Notes under the pieces: generated by a model
Seen by the model: only the letters and a program-made list of their open reading frames with translations
The model's database searches: none
What the model was told of the DNA's origin: nothing
DNA from: Thinopyrum elongatum
Taxonomy: Eukaryota > Streptophyta > Magnoliopsida > Poales > Poaceae
Assembly: GCA_011799875.1 (NCBI GenBank)
Contig: CM022301.1
Location: 326,572,929-326,636,928, forward strand
Direction: 5' to 3'
Length of the DNA stretch: 64,000 bases
Shown: positions 54,799 to 64,000 of the stretch, piece after piece
How positions within the stretch are numbered: position 1 is the first letter of the stretch
Layout: each line of letters begins with the position of its first letter
Translations under genes and position numbers: made by a program

Positions 54799-56369
54799 AC
54801 CACTCCCGATAATGACTCTGTCGTGCAACACCTCTAGTGTGAACCCTTCGAGGGTGATTCCTCCGAGTTCACCTTGACGGTTACATCGAGTAGGAATCCA
54901 TCGAGGGTGATTCCTCGGATTTCCCCCTTGATGTTTTGGACACACAGTTACCTTGTCTTTACCCCAGAATCGTATTTGAATTCGGGTCGGCCTCGAGGGG
55001 TACCCGCGAGAGTTACTATAGTCGGGTTAACCGTGAGGGTACCCGCGAGATAATTACGCGACACGGCCAGGCATTCTTTGCCCTTGCCGTAAGTCCGCGA
55101 GACGGGGCGATGGGACGACATATCATGGATTATTGATCGTCTCCGCGCACTCCCAAGACACTAACGGTTTGGATATGTGATCCGAGTTGGCCTCTGGCCT
55201 GTTCATACTAACCACCACGCGGGAATAAGTATGGGCACTCGGCGTCATACATTTCTTTTGAAAGCTCTCAGATGTCAGCAGTTTAGCGGCACACGCCCGG
55301 GTGGTCCGCGTAAGCACCTGCTTTGTATAAAGAGGTAGCCAGGACTGATCCCGGCCGTCCTCGCAACGCGCAGGATTGCAAAGGATGATTGGCCCATGAA
55401 CCCTTCGCATTTAGGATGTAGACCGGCATGTTGGCCTCTCTGTTGAGCCTAGGTAAGACTACGGTGTGTCGATCAGCCGAGGTCGGGCATGACCCAGGAA
55501 AGTGTGTTCGGCCGGAGTTAATCAAGCGTGTTGCGTAAGTTTGTGCACCCCTGCAGGGAAGTTTATCTATTTGAATAGCCGTGTCCATGGTAACGGGCGC
55601 TCGGAGTTGTATCCTGATCTATACAACTTGAACTGGGTACTGGAGACACTAAAAGGATATGATGGCTCCAGGATTGCTTTCTCGCGGGGAATCGAGGAAG
55701 GATCTCTGGGCGATACTACAACATACTTGCTACCTTATAATATGCTAATCTGCACTCTTCTAACGCTGCAAGATGCTTCAAGATGCTAGTCTTTGATAGG
55801 CTAGGCCTTCCCTTCTATTCTGGCATTTCTGCAGTTCAGTCCAAAGATATAGCCCCATTCCTTGATACTGATGCATACTTAGTATAGATCTGATGTAAGT
55901 CTTGTGAGTACTTTGGATGAGTACTCACGGTTGCTTTGCTACCTCTTTCCCCTATACCCGATTGCTATGATTAGATGACGGATTAGAGGAGCCAGCTGAC
56001 ACCACCGATGACTACTACTACCCCGACGGCGCCTACTACTACGTGGAGACCACCAAGGACCAGGAGTAGTTAGGAGGCTCCCAGGCAGGAGGCCTTCGCC
56101 TTTTCGATCCGTGTTGTTGTTGTTTTTGCTAGCCTTCTTAAGGCAGACTTGTTTACTTTATGTCTGTACTCAGATATTGTTGCTTCCGCTGACTCTTATG
56201 TATTCGAGCTTATGTATTCGAGCCCTTGATGCCCCTGGCTTGTAATATAAAACTTTTATGACTTAAATTTGTGTTTAGAGTTGTGTTGTCATATCTTCCC
56301 GTGAGTCTCTGATCTTGATCGTGCGCATTTATGTGTATGATTAGTGCACGATTAAGTCAGGGCGTCACA
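54799..56369 (+). repeat. LTR of another gypsy family, right part
   Basis: About 1.57 kb of LTR-type sequence ending GGGCGTCACA. The last 430 bp are the inverted match of 27912-28340. It contains repeated GAGGGTGATTCCTC units near 54850-54920 and GAGGGTACCCGCGAG units near 55000-55055. No coding is seen. The 5' part is probably 28441-29276 on the other side of the inserted Tat element. The following bases CATAC (56370-56374) would be its right TSD; a left partner is not seen. Confidence 0.62.
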
Positions 56370-56371
56370 CA

Positions 56372-57571
56372 TACCTACTCCACAAAGAACTCCCCGATGA
56401 CCAAACCGACACACGTCGGATCATACGGCAACCAAAAGCCTATAAGGTTCATGAAGGAGAACTGTATAAGATGAGCACCACGGGCGTCCTCCAGCGGTGC
56501 ATATCTGAAGAGGAAGGAAGAAAATTACTTCAGGAGATATAGTCCGGCATGAGCGGATATCACGCCGCTGCTCGGACCCTGGTCAACAAGGCTTTTCGAG
56601 CTGGTTTCTATTGGCCAACTACGAGCGCCAATGCCTCGATGTTAGTTCAACATTGCATGGGCTGTCAAGTATTCGCCAAACAAAGCCACATGCCTTTGGC
56701 GGTTCTCTGCACCATCCCCATCACCTGTCCTTTCGCGATCTGGGGGTTAGACATGGTCGACCCACTCAAGGGCGGATCAAGAAAAAAATAAATACTTGCT
56801 TGTCATGGTCGACAAATTCACTAAGTGGATCGAGGCAAAACCAGTCACTTTGGCCGAAGCTACCCAAGTAGTCGAGTTTATCTCTGGGGTAGTACACCAT
56901 TACGGTATCCCACACAGTCTAATTACAGACAATGGGACCAACTTTATGGCCAAAGAGGTGAAAGAATGGTGCACAAAGATGGGCATCAAGCTCGATTATG
57001 CCTCCGTATACCAGCCGCAGTCAAATGGGCAAGTAGAGTGGGCCAACGAGTTAATCCTTAGTGGTATGAAGCCAAGGCTAGTGCGCTCCCTTAAAAAGCT
57101 GACTGCAAGTGGGTAGAGGAACCTGATTCCGTACTATGGGGCTTGCGCACCACACCAAATAGATCCACTGGATACACCCAGTTTTTTATGGTGTACGACG
57201 CCGAGGCAGTACTCCCTTGCGACATCATACACGATGCACCTTGGATACGCAGGTATGAGGAGCGGGAAGCCGAGCTCGATCGGCAAGATACCCTGGATGC
57301 TCTCAAAGAAGAGCGCAACATTGCTCATGCACGTTCGGCTATGTATCAACAGTAAGCTTGGCGCTACGACAACAGGGAGGTCCATGCCAAGGACTTCAAC
57401 GTTGGAGACTTAGTCACGAGACTTCATCCAGAGAAGCAGACACAAAAACTGCCCCCTAAATGGGACGGGCCATTCAACATTGACCAGGTCCTTATCGGAG
57501 GCGCCTATCGAATTCGAGATCCAGAAAACGGGCGCCTTGAACCCAACCTTTGGAATGTGGCGCTACTCTGA
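56372..57571 (+). pseudogene. Integrase, stops and one homopolymer frameshift
   Basis: The reading starts LHKELPDDQTDTRRIIRQPK. A TAG at 56540-56542 interrupts the N-terminal region. The zinc-binding domain has SGYHAAARTLVNKAFRAGFY and QHCMGCQVFAKQ. The first catalytic Asp is in WGLDMVDPLKGG. The frame is lost in the A-run at about 56781-56787 and resumes as LVMVDKFTKWIEAKPVTLAE. The second Asp is in LITDNGTNFM and the Glu in SNGQVEWANELI, so the triad is intact. After further breaks near 57110 come the tail (PNRSTGYTQFFMVYDAEAVL, then REVHAKDFNVGDLVTRLHPE). It would join element cDNA to the genome. Confidence 0.88.
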
Positions 57572-58297
57572 CGTTTTTACGGGTGATATCTCGAAAGTCG
57601 CCCATCTATGTAAATACTTACCGTACTCTTCCTTTGCTTTATGCCTAGACACCTCGGGGACACCTCTCAAAATGTGCGACTATTCCGCCTCTTATACACT
57701 ATTGTCTTTCAAGCCAAAATATGCATCGACTCGACCTAAGATTTGGCCAAGATGGGTTGCCCAGCTAATGTGCTTGCCCCTTACGTTCTCGATCGTTCAA
57801 CTAAGGGGCAAAGGGAGCACCACTGCGATTGCTACTCCCGAGTTAACCGATGCAGTACCTCAGACAGACAAAGCCAAAAGCTAGCAATCTTACACGTACG
57901 AATCGGTCGACCATGACATAGGAATAAATCGGAGAGGGTCTTTCAAACCCCGACCAGGGGCTTTATGCCCGAGGTCACCCATCTTCGGACTCATGTGATC
58001 AACACAACCGCCTGAGGAAAGGAACTGTTGGAAGAACTATTTTCCTCAGAAGATGTTTATTACGTTAAAAAGTAATATAACATAACTTTTCGCACCACTC
58101 TTCTTGATTCGAACCATATAGCCAGATTGCCTTGTCACCCGAAGCATTTGGACCAATTATTTTGGCCAATAGTAGTGGACACTCATCGGCCATTGTCCGA
58201 GGAGGTGGAAGCCAAAGGTTGGGGGACGGAGGTCGGAAGCGCAGCAGAATATCAACATAAAGTACCTTGATACATAAAGTCATACATCAATAATTCA
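57572..58297 (+). other. Spacer between integrase and the antisense gene
   Basis: Non-coding. 57800-57890 resembles 49985-50060 of the inner Tat copy. Short ORFs have no family features. Confidence 0.6.
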
Positions 58298-59220
58298 TTA
58301 CACCTGGTCTAGGACATCTATTAAGGTGTCTAGAGCGCAGTCCTTCTGCAAGTAACGAGCAGCAGGCATAACACACTCGTACACGCGACTAGTGGGTATT
58401 TCTTCCCGTCCGGCCCCATTGGTCCTACCTCGGCTAGATCCATTGTATCGAGACCTGTATAATGGGTCTTCACCATGGCCCAGGCCTCCCTCGCCCCTTC
58501 TCGGCAGGCAGACACCTTTCAAGCCTGGATCCGGCATCGGGCTCGTTTTAGCTGTTTGGCTAGGGTGGCCATGTCTTCAGGCACGCCCTTTACCTCAGGC
58601 CATAAAGCCTTGAAAACATCCTTCATTGACTTCTGTGCACTCTCATCTACCACGGATAGATGAGTCGACATGTCTTCAGGCACCGGACCTCGGGCATCCA
58701 GGGGTTGACTGGACAGAGAAGCTGACAAGAAAAATGTGTTAGCTTGCTCATTACTTTCAGTGATTTATATACTTCAGAATGATTTTTGAAGACAACACTT
58801 ACCAAAGATCATCTCGTCGGTTTTCTGATTCTTTTCCTTGGCAGCCGCCAGTTGAGCCTTTAAGCTCTCAATTCCTCGGGCATGTCGAGTGTTTTCGGCC
58901 CTTAACGCATTAACACCATCCACCCTTTGGGTCACTTCATGTCGGTTTGCTTGGCGCTGCGATTCCGCATACAGCAAATCCTCGCGGGCCTAGTTGAGAT
59001 CTCTTTCAAAATGACCTAGGGCTTCCGCTACAACAGGGGATTATATCGTCAGGACATCTTATAATATATATGGTGTTCATACTATATATAAGTCAAATCA
59101 TGTATCGTCGGCCTCCCAGGTGAATTTCTTTACCTACTCCACCTCGGTCAAGGCAGCATATAATTTCCCCTTTGTGTGGGTAAGCGCCTCGGTAAGTTGC
59201 TCATTCTTTGCCAGCGCTTC
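58298..59220 (-). pseudogene. Antisense gene of the outer Tat element, 3' exons
   Basis: Minus-strand exons with a helical, Lys/Glu/Gln-rich reading at 58774-58977 (LRAENTRHARGIESLKAQLA), a predicted intron at 58722-58802, then a reading at 58519-58721 (MSTHLSVVDESAQKSMKDVF, then KALWPEVKGVPEDMATLAKQ). Another frame at 58298-58537 ends the piece. Splicing across 58722-58802 keeps frame. It corresponds in position and orientation to 50520-53989 but is a divergent version; I do not see the PF04195-like domain in the part visible here. Confidence 0.65.
58722..58802 (-). other. Predicted intron in the outer antisense gene
   Basis: 81 bp, donor TTTG/GTAAGT at 58802 and acceptor CTTGTCAG at 58722, phase 1, frame kept from DEMIF to SLSSQPLDARG. 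Confidence 0.62.
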
Positions 59221-59985
59221 TGATACGTCTCCAACATATCTATAATTTCTTATTGTTCCATGCTATTATATTATCTGTTTTGGATGTTTTATATTATTTT
59301 TGGGACTAACCTATTAACTTAGAGCCCGGTGCCAGTTTTTGTTTTTTCCTTGTTTTTGAGTTTTATAGAAAAGGAATACCAAACGGAGTCCAAACGGAAT
59401 AAAACTTTCGCGATGATTTTTCTTGGACCAGAAGACATCCAGAGGACTTGGAGAGGCGGCCAGAAGGTTTCCGAGGAGGCCACAAGCCTGCCAGGAGCGC
59501 CCTAGGGGGGCGCCCTGAGGGCTTGTGGGCCCCTCGGAGGTCTCCTAACCCTAATCTTTGCACTATAAATTCCCAAATATTCCCAAACCACCAGAAGCGT
59601 CCACCAAAATACTCTTCCGCCGCCGCAAGCCTCTGTTCCCGTGAGATCCCATCTTGGGGCCTTTTCCGATGATCTGTCGGAAGGGGATTCGATCACGAAG
59701 GGCCTCTACATCAACCTTGTTGCCCTTTCGATGATGTGTGAGTAGTTTACCACAGACCTACGGGTCCATAGCTAGTAGCTAGATGGCTTCTTCTCTCTCC
59801 TTGATCTTCAATACAATGTTCTCCTCGATGATCTTGGAGATCTATTCGATGTGATACTTTTTCGCGGTGTGTTTGTTGAGATCCGATGACTTGTGGATTT
59901 ATGATAAGATTATCTATGAATATTATTTGAGTCTTCTCTGAACTCTTTTATGCATGATTAAGATATCTTTGTATTTCTCTTCGAA
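59221..59985 (+). repeat. 5' LTR, truncated, Sabrina-like copy 3
   Basis: Matches the first 770 or so bases of 9538-11111, with a small deletion near 59286, ending at TCTTCGAA. The junction with internal sequence lies near 59986. Confidence 0.85.
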
Positions 59986-62166
59986 CTAAGCTAGGGGATG
60001 CCCAAGTCACCCCAAGGTAATATTCAAGGACAACCAAGCATCTAAGCTTGGGGATGCCCCGGATGGCATCCCCTCTTTTGTCTTCAATCCATCGATAAAT
60101 TTACTTGAAGCTATATTTTTATTCACCACATGATATGTGTTTACTTGGAGCATCTTGTATGATATGAGTCTTTGCTTTTTAGTTCTCCATAATCATCCTT
60201 GTTGTACACACCTTTTGAGAGGGACACATATTAATCGTGAATTTATTAGAATAATCGATGTGCTTCACTTATATCTTTTGAGCTAGGCAGTTTGCTCTAG
60301 TGCTTCACCTATATCTTTTTAGAGCACGGCGGTTGCTTTATTTTATAGAAATTGTTGAACTCTCATGATTCACTTATATTATTTTGAGAGTCTTAAATAG
60401 CAGGGTAATTTGCTTAGGTTATGAATTTAGTCCTAATATGATGGGCATCCAAGAAGGATATAATAAAACTTTCATATAAAGAGCATTGAATAGATGAGAA
60501 GTTTGATTCCTTGCATTTGTTTTGAGATATAAAGATGGTGATATTAGAGTCATGCTAGTGATTAATTGTGGATTGGTAGAAATACTTGTGTTAAAGTTTG
60601 TGATTCCCGTAGCATGCACGTATGGTGAACCGTTATGTAATGAAGTCGGAGCATGATTTATTTTTTGATTGTCTTCCTTATGAGTGGCGGTCGGGGATGA
60701 GCGATGGTCTTTTCCTACCAATCTATCCCCCTAGGAGCATGCGTGTAGTACTTTGTTTTGATAGCTAATAAATTTTTGCAATAAGTATGTGAGTTCTTTA
60801 TGACTAATGTTGAGTCCATGGATTATACGCACTCTCACCCTTCCACCATTGCTAGCCTCTCTAGTACCCCGCAACTTTCGCCGGTGCATTAAACCCACCA
60901 TATACCTTTCCTCAAAACAGCCACCATACCTACCTATTATGGCATTTCCATAGCCATTCCGAGATATATTGCCATGTAACTTCCACCATTCCGTTTTATT
61001 ATGACACATACCATCATTCTCATATTGCTTTGCATGATCATGTAGTTGGCATAGTATTTGTGGCAAGGCCACCGTTCATATTTTTTATACATGTCACTCT
61101 TGATCATAGCACATCCCGGTACACCGCCGGAGGCATTCATATAGAGTCATATCTTTTTCTAGTATCGAGTTGTAATTTTTGAGTTGTAAGTAAATAAAAG
61201 TGTGATGATCATCATTATTAGAGCATTGTCCCATGTGAGGAAAAGATGATGGAATCTATGATTCCCTCACAAGTTGGGATGAGTCTCCAGACTTTATAAA
61301 AAATAAAAGAGGCCAAAGAAGCCCAAATAAAATAAAGAGGCCAAAGAAGCCCAAATATTAAAAAAATGAGAGAAAAGAGAGAAGGGACAATGTTACTATC
61401 CTTTTTCCACACTTGTGCTTCAAAGTAGCACCATGATCTTCATGATAGAGAGTCTCCTATTTTGTCACTTTCATATACTAGTGGGAATTTTTCATTATAG
61501 AACTTGGCGTGTATATTCCAATGATGGGCTTCCTCAAATTGCCCTAGGTCTTTGTGAGCAAGCAAGTTGGATGCACACCCACATAGTTTCTTTTTGAGCT
61601 TTCATACACTTATAGCTCTAGTGCATCCGTTGCATGGCAATCCCTACTCACTTCCATCGATATCAATTGATGGGCATCTCCATAGCCCATTAATTAGCCT
61701 AGTTGATGTGTGACTTTCTCCTTCTTTTTGGCTTCTCCACAACCACCATATTCTATTCCACCTATAGTGCTATATCCATGGCTCAAGCTCATGTATTGCG
61801 TGAAAGTTGAAAAAGTTTGAGAACACCAAAAGTACGAAACAATTGCTTGGCTTGTCATTGGGGTTGTGCATGATGAAACACTTTGTGTGATGAAGATGGA
61901 CCATAGCTAGACTATATGATTTTGTAGGGATAACTTTCTTTGGCCATGTTATTTTGAGAAGACATGATTGCTTTATTAGTATGCTTGAAGTATTATTGTT
62001 TTTATGTCAATATTAAACTTTTGTTTTGAATCTTATGGATCTGAATATTCATGTCATAATAAAGAAGATTACATTCATAAATATGTTAGGTAGCATTCCA
62101 CATCAAAAATTCTGTTTTTATCATTTACCTACTCGAGGACGAGTAGGAATTAAGCTTGGCGATGCT
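59986..62166 (+). other. Non-coding interior, Sabrina-like copy 3
   Basis: Equivalent to 7391-9537 of copy 1. The second polypurine-mimic hairpin is perfect (60050-60058 with 60065-60073), while the first (59991-60016) has decayed. Shared-loop hairpins are at 60294-60325 and 60359-60391. The hairpin before the polypurine tract (62128-62147) is perfect. Confidence 0.75.
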
Positions 62167-63295
62167 TGATACATCTCCAACGTATCTATAATTTTTTATT
62201 GTTCCATTCTATTATATTATCTGTTTTGGATGTTTTATATGCATTAATATGCTATTTTATATTATTTTTGGGACTAACCTATTAACCTAGAGCCCAGTGC
62301 CAGTTTCTGTTTTTTCCTTTTTTTTGAGTTTTACAGAAAAGGAATACCAAACGTAGTCCAAACGGAATAAAACTTTCGCGATGATTTTTCTTGGACCAGA
62401 AGACATCCAGAGGACTTGGAGAGGGGGCCAGAAGGTTCTCGAGGAGGCCACAAGCCTGCCAGGCGCGCCCTAGGGGGGCGCCCTGAGGGCTTGTGGGCCC
62501 CTCGGAGGTCTCCTAACCCTAATCTTTCCACTATAAATTCCCAAATATTCCCAAACGACCAGAAGCATCCACCAAAATACTTTTCCGCCGCCGCAAGCCT
62601 CTGTTCCCGTGATGATCTGCAGGAGGGGGATTCGATCACGGAGGGCCTCTACATCAACCTTGTTGCCCTTCCGATGATGTGTGAATAGTTTACCATAGAC
62701 CTACGGTTCCATAGCTAGTAGCTAGATGGCTTCTTCTCTCTCCTTGATCTTCAATACAATGTTCTCCTCGATGTTCTTGGAGATCTATTCGATGTAATAC
62801 TTTTTTGCGGTGTGTTTGTTGAGATCCGATGAATTGTGGATTTATGATCAGATTATCTATGAATATTATTTGAGTCTTCTCTGAACTCTTTTATGCATGA
62901 TTAAGATATCTTTGTATTTCTCTTCGAACTATCGGTTTGAGTTGGCCAATTAGATTGGTTTTCCATCATATATTTTCAGATCTATAAACCAAAAAACCCA
63001 AAAATACCTTGCTGCAATTTATTTATATTTACTTTAGTTTGCTCTTTTATTTATCTTTTATACCTATCTCTATTAGATCCCACTCTTGTTCGAGACCGTG
63101 AAGCGATTGACAAGCCCTTTTTCGCGTTGAGTGCAAGTGTTTGTTAGTTTGTGAAGGTGCATAGATTGGAGACTTGCTTGTGCCTCCTACTGGCTTGATA
63201 TCTTGGTTCTTAACTGAGGGAAATACTTATCTCTACTTTGCTGCATCACCCTTTCCTCTTCAAGGGAAAAATCTACGCAAGCTCAAGAAGTAGCA
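62167..63295 (+). repeat. 3' LTR with internal deletion, Sabrina-like copy 3
   Basis: 1129 bp against 1574 in copy 1. The missing segment corresponds to roughly 10345-10778, joined at about 62957. It ends GAAGTAGCA before the TSD. Confidence 0.87.
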
Positions 63296-63300
63296 GCTTC

Positions 63301-64000
63301 CTGTCAAGGAAAGCAGGCACCGTTAGTATTCAAGCCTTGCTACGGGCATATTTTCCCATAACAAGCCTTAGGGGGCTACTATCGTAATTGGCAGTCTTGT
63401 TTGTCTTTAAAGCAAATAAAGAAACAATATGAACTCGGGCAAAACCTTACCCGTAACCCCTATAATAAGACGTCTAACAACTGATCAGAAGCACCTCAGG
63501 TCGCCCAATGTATGCATGCATCTACCACGCTCAGTGCGTTAAACTCCCGATCCGAGAAGGCTGAATTCCTTAGGGAAGCCTTTCATTGCCAATAATTCGA
63601 GGTACATTGGATCTCGGAAGGGGTAGCCGAGCTGGTCACCGAGTCCTCGAGCAGAGGGACCTCAGGAGTAACTCCCGCGGAAGGTTGTGCCTTCGCTTCC
63701 CTGTGCGAGGCCACAGTTCCTTCGACCCTCGTACTTGCTACCAAAGAAGAAGGCGAGGGCTGCCTGCGAATAATCAAAGGGGTCAGGGCCTGAGGTAGCG
63801 CTTTTATGAGAACGGCAATTAAGGAGTTACCTAGTGATGGAAGGGGCACTTTCGCCTGCCCCCAGGACCTCGGCTTGAGCTTCTTGCACATCTTGTGGCG
63901 TCCTCTCTTGCAGAGCTGTTTCTCTGCCTGGATGTTTGGTGCTCCGTCCCTTTGGAGGAGAAGTCAGGCGACTTGGGGCTAGAGGGCGAGCCGCTCGCTT
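63301..64000 (-). pseudogene. Outer Tat element resumes; further antisense-gene sequence
   Basis: After the TSD the outer element continues to the window end. 63361-63380 holds a polypurine-like motif (CTTAGGGGGCTACTA). A minus-strand ORF at 63583-63891 (KKLKPRSWGQAKVPLPSLGN at its start) and the Ser/Pro-rich sequence after it fit the low-complexity linker of the antisense gene. The whole is consistent with the antisense reading seen at 58298-59220, but no domain is identifiable and the gene continues beyond base 64000. Confidence 0.5.

Larger units (their letters stand above)
56370..59220 (+). mobile_element. Outer Tat-lineage element: integrase and antisense-gene segment
   Basis: Starts mid-pol at the border of the inserted LTR, with the end of RNase H or the integrase N-terminus, followed by the integrase core and C-terminus, a spacer, and minus-strand pieces of the antisense gene. 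Interrupted at 59220 by Sabrina-like copy 3 (TSD GCTTC) and resumes at 63301. Its pol shows what the inner Tat copy lacks. The rest of the element is outside the window. Confidence 0.82.
59221..63295 (+). mobile_element. Sabrina-like element, copy 3, internally deleted
   Basis: Flanked by the TSD GCTTC (59216-59220 and 63296-63300). The 5' LTR stops at about 59985 and is joined directly to sequence equivalent to 7391 of copy 1, so the LTR 3' half, primer site and the whole gag-protease region are gone. The remaining non-coding region (59986-62166) and a 3' LTR (62167-63295) follow. The 3' LTR lacks about 430 bp around 62957. The polypurine tract has a C in its G run (GGCGATGCT). The TSD shows the outer ends are original. 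Confidence 0.92.

Overview
This is plant nuclear DNA made almost entirely of nested LTR retrotransposons. I find no host gene, no rRNA or tRNA gene and no CRISPR array. The element types, the Tat-lineage gag and pol motifs, the LTR sequences and the density of nesting point to the intergenic heterochromatin of a Triticeae grass (wheat, Aegilops or barley relatives). Family names used here (Sabrina-like, Fatima-like) come from memory of Triticeae repeats and are tentative. Structural calls rest on LTR pairs, TG...CA ends, 5-bp target-site duplications (TSDs), primer-binding sites and protein motifs read in the sequence.

Layout. (1) 1-3759, minus strand: the 5' part of a Tat-lineage Ty3/gypsy element (LTR, gag, protease, RT, start of RNase H), inserted in the 5' LTR of (2) 3760-11111, plus strand, a Sabrina-like element with a gag-protease ORF and no RT. 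That element sits in (3) 11112 to about 28440, minus strand, a coding-poor LTR element with an initiator-Met primer site. Element 3 also hosts a second, structurally complete Sabrina-like copy (16615-25020, TSD GCGAT) and a solo LTR (25057-26930) carrying a 355-bp tandem duplication. (4) About 28441-29276 and 54799-56369 are LTR pieces of one family, apparently split by (5) 29277-54798, plus strand, a non-autonomous Fatima-like Tat element with gag-protease but no RT or integrase, plus a long multi-exon antisense gene. Inside element 5 lies (6) 33303-49347, a small non-coding LTR element (TSD CCATG, Lys-tRNA-type primer site). At the 3' LTR edge of element 6 sits (7) 36312-48712, minus strand, a complete-length but inactivated chromovirus with LTRs of about 3.4 kb, TSD CTAAT and an extra ORF before gag. 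(8) 56370-59220 and 63301-64000 are an outer Tat element (integrase plus antisense-gene pieces) interrupted by (9) 59221-63295, an internally deleted Sabrina-like copy (TSD GCTTC).

Functional picture. Nearly every coding region carries stops or frameshifts. The exception is the 705-codon gag-protease ORF of the second Sabrina-like copy, which is open but has an altered protease active-site motif and would need polymerase and integrase from another family. Nesting gives relative ages: the chromovirus is younger than element 6, which is younger than the non-autonomous Tat copy. The leading candidates for undescribed biology are the intron-containing antisense gene of the Tat elements, paired hairpins in the Sabrina-like non-coding region that copy the polypurine tract, the repeated polypurine-like motif in the small element, and the duplicated primer-binding site of the second Sabrina-like copy.
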